Below, one piece after another: positions 19,324 to 22,880 of a DNA stretch of 22,880 nucleotides (within the stretch, counting starts at the first letter, position 1; each line of letters starts with the position of its first letter). The position numbers were made by a program, and so were the translations under genes. The notes under the pieces were generated by a model, which saw nothing but the letters and a program-made list of their open reading frames with translations, was not told where the DNA came from and made no database searches. The stretch comes from Phallusia fumigata (lineage: Eukaryota; Chordata; Ascidiacea; Phlebobranchia; Ascidiidae), in contig QXVZ01025128.1 in NCBI GenBank assembly GCA_008931825.1, forward strand, positions 2,852-25,731, in the 5' to 3' direction.

Positions 19324-19624
19324 CCGAAACCTCAGAAATCGAATCTCAATTTCCCGAAGCGCCAGTTTGTACACATCCCAAAAGTGGGGGATAATCGTCC
19401 ACCCCTCTTTAACCAGCTCAAGCAGTGGGTTCCGGGGGTCAAGTGGGATCAAAACCGGGTTAAAACAACGCAAGAGGAAAGTACATAGGGGTGAAGAGAA
19501 GCGGCCCCATGTGGGGTTAGATTACTCAGGTTGGGTTTACAGATACCCGGTCGGATTTCCCCTTAAGTGGGTGGTGAGGGGTAAAGGGGACGAGCGGCGG
19601 TAGGATGTGCGACAATTAGATCAG

Positions 19625-19636
19625 TGCGCATGCGCA
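19625..19636. promoter_or_regulatory. NRF1-type palindrome TGCGCATGCGCA
   Basis: A perfect 12-base palindrome matches the consensus for NRF1 (YGCGCAYGCGCR), which is common in promoters of broadly expressed animal genes. No gene start is recognised within a few hundred bases, so the target is unknown. Confidence 0.45.
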
Positions 19637-20309
19637 AGGAAACGTAAACATTGGATTTTAAATTTTCGTTTGAATCAAAATCTGGAATTCAGGGGTTTGT
19701 TTTGGGAAGGAAATACGACACGAAAACACTGGGTGAGCTGCAGGGGGTTGGGTGGTATGATGTGGGTGAATATTGGGGCTGGTGGGATGTTTGTTTTTTA
19801 ACGCATCGTGGGTGATGTGTAAGTATGATTTGCGTTTATTTGTTTTAACATCCGATCCAGGTGTTATATGAAATGTCAAAAAGTCTACACACTATTGAAA
19901 CGGGTTGGTTGGAATCTTGAGAACAAATCACGATTAAAAGTGAACAGATTTGGGTGAATCCTTCATTAGAGGCCAAGATATCTTTGACGTTAGTTTTGAA
20001 CAAACGTTTTAATTATGAAGTCAATGCAAAAATTTATGATCTTTGGATCTCGTTTCAATGTTTTGTTTTTGATTTGCAATCTACAGGAAAACGTGATTGG
20101 AAAAATTGCAAACCCTCCCTAAATAAAATTTAAAGACTGGCCCCATTTGAAGCAGGGGTTGTTTGTCTCAGGTGCACAAGTACCAAAACCACGGTAGTAA
20201 TTAATGAAAAAATCTGAAAAAAACCCAGACACTCAATAAGTGTTTAGTCTCAAAAACCAATATAAACAGGAAATGGAAGCGCCGCCGTGGCAGCGTGCCA
20301 TAAAAAGAA

Positions 20310-20354
20310 TACGTCACAGCACCTGGCCATGACGTCAGCAGGGTTTTACGTCAC
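20310..20354. promoter_or_regulatory. Cluster of three CRE/ATF-like sites
   Basis: TACGTCAC (20310-20317), the full palindrome TGACGTCA (20330-20337) and TACGTCAC (20347-20354) fall within 45 bases. Such grouping suits CREB/ATF binding near a promoter or enhancer. The nearest candidate start is the minus-strand ATG at 20549. Confidence 0.4.
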
Positions 20355-20467
20355 ACAACTAAGAAACCAGCCGCGATGCTGTGCAAAGCACGCTTGGTAG
20401 GCAATGAATGGTAAATTGGACCCAGGTAGTCCAGTATAGCCTACGATAGCAGTGTTGAATTGCTTAC

Positions 20468-20549
20468 ATAAACTACACTTGTTGGTGGTTGGTTTTAATT
20501 TCATTCCGGGTGGTCCGAACAACGACTGATTGAATTTTTCCGATAACAT
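20468..20549 (-). CDS. Possible first coding exon, minus strand
   Basis: ATG at 20549 begins a frame of 67 codons that ends at 20346. Inside it, a donor-like TAT|GTAAGC at about 20468 would end the exon in phase 1. The residues start MLSEKFNQSLFGPPGMKLKP. Strand and phase would be compatible with a 5' exon of the doublecortin-domain gene about 3 kb to the left, but no linking exon is established. It could equally be non-coding. Confidence 0.2.
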
Positions 20550-20721
20550 CGTAATTGCGTCAGAAGTTGCCTATTCATTTCTGGGATCTGCCCTCAAGCG
20601 TTTATGGTGACCAACCACAACGAAACACTCACACATAAATCACACGCCGGAACGGCAGGCGGCGTAACACCTAATCAAAGTCAGCCTTTTATGGGCATTT
20701 TCAGAAAGGCGTAGAATAGAG

Positions 20722-20745
20722 TAATCTGGTCTACAGACTAGATTA
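20722..20745. repeat. Imperfect palindrome
   Basis: AATCTGGTCT and AGACTAGATT form inverted arms around a short centre, with one mismatch. No larger element is recognised around it, and no tRNA fold could be drawn. Confidence 0.35.
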
Positions 20746-21020
20746 TCTGGGATTCGAAGTTCAGACCAGCGTATCCAGAGCTTGTAGAACTGGCGAGTGT
20801 GATTTGAAACGGAATTCGCCGAGTAGTCCCTCGTTTCATTTACAAATCACTTGGTCTGCGTTCTAGCGTTGAAAATCGCCTTGAAGATGTAAGAGGGGGA
20901 CGGACATATTTTTTCTACATGTTTAAAATTGTTTCCATTGTCAAATCATATTTCCCACCCATTTAAAAAAACACAGCCCAGGCAAGAATCATAAAACTTT
21001 TCGAAATGTTTGTCCTGAAC

Positions 21021-21024
21021 AAAA
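21021..21024 (-). terminator. RNA polymerase III terminator of the 5S rRNA gene
   Basis: On the minus strand TTTT directly follows the last base of the 5S sequence. A run of four Ts is the usual minimal RNA polymerase III stop. Confidence 0.8.
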
Positions 21025-21142
21025 GCCTACGACACCAGGTATTCCCAGGCGGTCACCCATCCAAGTACTGACCGGGCCCGACGTTGCTTAACTTCCCAGA
21101 TCGGACGAGATGGGGTGTTCTCAACGTGGTATGGTCGTAGGC
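21025..21142 (-). rRNA. 5S ribosomal RNA
   Basis: The 118-base minus-strand sequence starts GCCTACGACCATACCACG and ends GGTGTCGTAGGC, so the two ends pair as helix I of 5S rRNA. It keeps the highly conserved internal stretches of metazoan 5S, including AAGCAACGTCGGGCCCGGTC and TACTTGGATGGGTGACCGCC, which hold the A-box, intermediate element and C-box promoter. It is transcribed by RNA polymerase III and joins the large ribosomal subunit. It looks intact. The gene lies right beside a contig join at N 21145. Confidence 0.97.
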
Positions 21143-21145
21143 AAN

Positions 21146-21205
21146 TGCTTAACTTCCCAGATCGGACGAGATGGGGTGTTCTCAACGTGGTATGGTCGTA
21201 GGCAA
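21146..21205 (-). repeat. Duplicate of the 5S rRNA 5' half across a contig join
   Basis: These 60 bases equal 21085-21144, the 5' half of the 5S gene plus two bases. They follow a single N at 21145. This is an unmerged contig overlap rather than a second, truncated 5S gene, although 5S genes often occur in arrays, so a collapsed array could also have caused the break. Confidence 0.75.
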
Positions 21206-21898
21206 TCGCTGCCGCGAAGTAACGCTTTCTACATGACACAACAAGCACAGTTCCTCATATGCTGGTCATCATTACCCAACATACTGTTTGCCGGGCTCAG
21301 GGATGCCGCGACCAATTTGCTGGAAATGTTATTTTCATTACTTTAGTATTACAAGGTATGTTACGAATAAATATTACCTACGAAATAGACTGACATAATT
21401 GATGTCTATACCTCGTGTAATTGCCATATAAGCCTCTACTGGTGCCAAGTCACAGCGAGAGGGTGCCGCAGAACAAAAATATAGGTAACGACTGGTCTAT
21501 GCTGTGCGAACGTTTGGAAATTCTATCTCACTTTGTGCAAATTAGCGTGTCAACTTCAAATTACATAGCTGGTCACGTGTTACACCAGGTTTAATGGCGT
21601 TGGCTCAGTTAACGCGGTAGGCTACATAGGTTTTCCAGCAAAAACTGTCGTGATAAAAAAGATACGCCGGAAATTGTTTTCATACTGTACATCCTAGCGA
21701 AAAAGGATGATTCTCAAAGATCAACGTATCAACTAAAGAAAAGAATTTTCTAAACACATAAAACTTAGTTTTCGATACATAAAGGGTATCAAATTCCCAC
21801 GAAGTCAAATAATGATAAAAGTTCCTTGGTATTAAATGACCTAATTGAAAGTCAGGCGGGTGTGGGCCACTTATTTACGCCTTAAGAAAATAGAACAA
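21206..21898. other. Stretch without a recognisable gene
   Basis: I see no supported coding frame, RNA gene or repeat in this flank of the 5S gene. Being upstream of the minus-strand 5S gene, it may contain external promoter elements, but no TATA-like motif is evident near -30. Confidence 0.4.
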
Positions 21899-21951
21899 GG
21901 CTTTCGTAAAATTCGCGCGGCGATTAACGAAGAAAGTCGAGAGACCGGAAA

Positions 21952-22026
21952 ATGGCGGATGCCCCAAATTATACCGTCACCTTAAAGAAAAACCGTTTAA
22001 AAAGTGTTAAATTTCTTAAGTTGCGA
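21952..22026 (+). CDS. Possible short first coding exon (copies at 21952 and 22249)
   Basis: A strong context, GGAAAATGGCGG, opens a frame reading MADAPNYTVTLKKNRLKSVK. The same codons are present in the second haplotype from 22249. There the frame meets TGA two codons after the shared LR residues, while in copy 1 it runs to 22155. So any real protein must leave this frame by splicing near 22010-22025, and no good donor is seen. The AAAATGGCGG start resembles those of broadly expressed genes. This is weak evidence. Confidence 0.22.
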
Positions 22027-22493
22027 ACCATATGTGAAGCGAGGCGGAAATTCCACCTTTTAAAAGTATGCACAATTTGTGGCATTGTTACGGCAGCCCA
22101 CATGTACATCTCAATAAACAATGTTTTTTACCATTCTTCTGTTTCTTTACCTTAGCCAATCTCAAGTTTTTGGTTTCCGCTACTCCTTAAATTTNGGCTT
22201 TCGTAAAATTCGCGCGGCGATTAACGAAGAAAGTCGAGAGACCGGAAAATGGCGGATGCCCCAAATTATACCGTCACCTTAAAGAAAAACCGTTTAAAAA
22301 GTGTTAAATTTCTTAAGTTGCGAGCCATGTGAAACGAGGCGGAAACTTCCATCTTTTAAAAAAACATCTCAACAATTTTTTGCGATTTTAGTCAGTGCAA
22401 AAATTGTTTTTCGATGCAAACATCTTCATTATTATTTTTTTGTACAAACATGTATTTTTGCAAAAACATGACATCAAACTTTTAATATCAAAT

Positions 22494-22512
22494 CCACGTT
22501 TGCAAAACGTGG
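22494..22512. repeat. Hairpin CCACGTTTGCAAAACGTGG
   Basis: Perfect 8-base arms surround a 3-base loop. It lies inside the segment present only in the longer haplotype and may mark a small mobile element, though no terminal repeats or target duplications were found. Confidence 0.35.
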
Positions 22513-22640
22513 CATTTTTAAACGCGTTACGTGTTTACTTTTCGACAATTCGCAAATCAAATAGTGCGCGCTTATTAGCGGCACACCCAGCATCGTCCTG
22601 CGGCATAACGATCGCGGAGCACTGCTGCAGAGGACAAACA

Positions 22641-22754
22641 ATGTTTTTTACCATTCTTCTGTTTCTTTACCTTGGCCAATCTCAAGTTTTTGGTTTCCGC
22701 TATTCCTTAAATTCCCGCTTTTTCTACATTGGCAGCTGGCAACACGCGATTTAA
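22641..22754 (+). CDS. Possible short secreted peptide ORF
   Basis: The frame encodes 37 residues starting MFFTILLFLYLGQSQVFGF, a good signal-peptide shape, followed by RYSLNSRFFYIGSW and a stop. A CTGCTGCAG acceptor-like site ends 10 bases before the ATG, and the context has A at -3. The start and first 24 codons recur in the other haplotype at 22121 with one S/G change noticed, but there the upstream acceptor is absent. The mature peptide would be only about 18-20 residues. It could also be the first exon of a longer gene outside the window. Confidence 0.25.
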   Translation: MFFTILLFLYLGQSQVFGFRYSLNSRFFYIGSWQHAI

Positions 22755-22880
22755 AGATTTATTTGAATCATATGACAAATACTGGATTTGAGATTATTAT
22801 AGAAGTTTCAAAATCAATGGGTTTAGCTTTAAATTTCAACCAGGGGCAGCCACTAAGAAAGCAAAACTTATGCTCCCACG

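Larger units (their letters stand above)
19048..20345. other. Gene-free stretch with G-rich DNA and candidate control sites
   Basis: No supported coding region. From about 19380 to 19600 and 19700 to 19790 the plus strand is rich in G runs (GTGGGGG, GGGTTGGGTGG), which create long but low-complexity open frames that I do not accept. The E-box inverted repeat, the NRF1-type palindrome and the CRE group are described separately. Confidence 0.4.
21899..22754. repeat. Two haplotype versions of one locus joined at N 22195
   Basis: Sequence from 21899 recurs from 22196. The first 124 bases or so are nearly the same, and then the copies drift. The shared AACAATGTTTTTTACC block is 222 bases from the start of copy 1 and 445 bases from the start of copy 2, so copy 2 is about 223 bp longer. 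This pattern suits two alleles differing by a large indel rather than a tandem gene pair. Confidence 0.75.

Noticed and set aside
19367..19801. Two plus-strand ORFs of 64-78 codons
   Set aside because: They are open because of G-rich low-complexity sequence and lack start context, motifs or splice partners.
20641..20670. GC-rich hairpin-like CGCCGG...GGCGGCG segment
   Set aside because: It is short, with mismatched arms and no surrounding element or RNA fold.
1..22880. CRISPR array or bacterial operon
   Set aside because: No regularly spaced repeats and no bacterial-type gene packing; introns, AATAAA signals and a metazoan-type 5S gene show an animal genome.

Overview
The window looks like AT-rich, compact eukaryotic (animal) nuclear DNA. 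Its genes use GT-AG introns and AATAAA signals, and it holds a RNA polymerase III 5S rRNA gene, hAT-like miniature transposons and a LINE/SINE-type 3' tail. Five single-N joins are flanked by duplicated, partly diverged sequence, as expected from a draft assembly of a very polymorphic diploid. The combination (small introns, high heterozygosity, FLVCR-like and doublecortin-domain genes, possible trans-splice acceptors just before start codons) suggests an ascidian tunicate such as Ciona. That assignment is inference; no marker in the window proves it.

Layout. Positions 1-8190 hold a cluster of major-facilitator transporters of the SLC49 (FLVCR-like) family: the 3' end of one gene (1-336, +), a complete intronless gene (2860-4239, +), a complete intronless gene facing it (4925-6331, -), and a decayed C-terminal half of a fourth copy (7660-8190, +). 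Spacers carry hAT-type and other inverted-repeat elements. Positions 8191-11540 hold scattered coding-like fragments on both strands that I cannot name; some are clearly frameshifted. Positions 11397-13687 are three contigs laid end to end that mostly repeat one locus: the duplications are contig overlaps and alternative haplotypes, not a true tandem array. A small minus-strand exon and a hAT-like MITE lie there, and one haplotype carries a retroelement tail inserted into the MITE.

Positions 14370-17542 hold the 3' part of a multi-exon minus-strand gene encoding two doublecortin (DCX) domains. Its exon borders all fit one reading frame. A large intron contains a diverged tandem duplication. 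Its 5' exons should lie to the right; a possible first exon is at 20468-20549, unproven. A possible small secreted peptide gene lies at 18865-19047 (+). Positions 19278-20354 contain regulatory-looking palindromes (E-box inverted repeat, NRF1-type site, CRE cluster). A 5S rRNA gene (minus) is at 21025-21142, with its 5' half repeated across a contig join. The last kilobase contains two versions of one locus differing by about 223 bp, with a short possible secreted ORF.

How the genes relate. The transporters form one family born by local duplication and probably handle a small organic solute such as choline or heme at a membrane, by family analogy. The DCX gene is a likely microtubule- or cilium-associated protein. 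Nothing links it functionally to the transporters.
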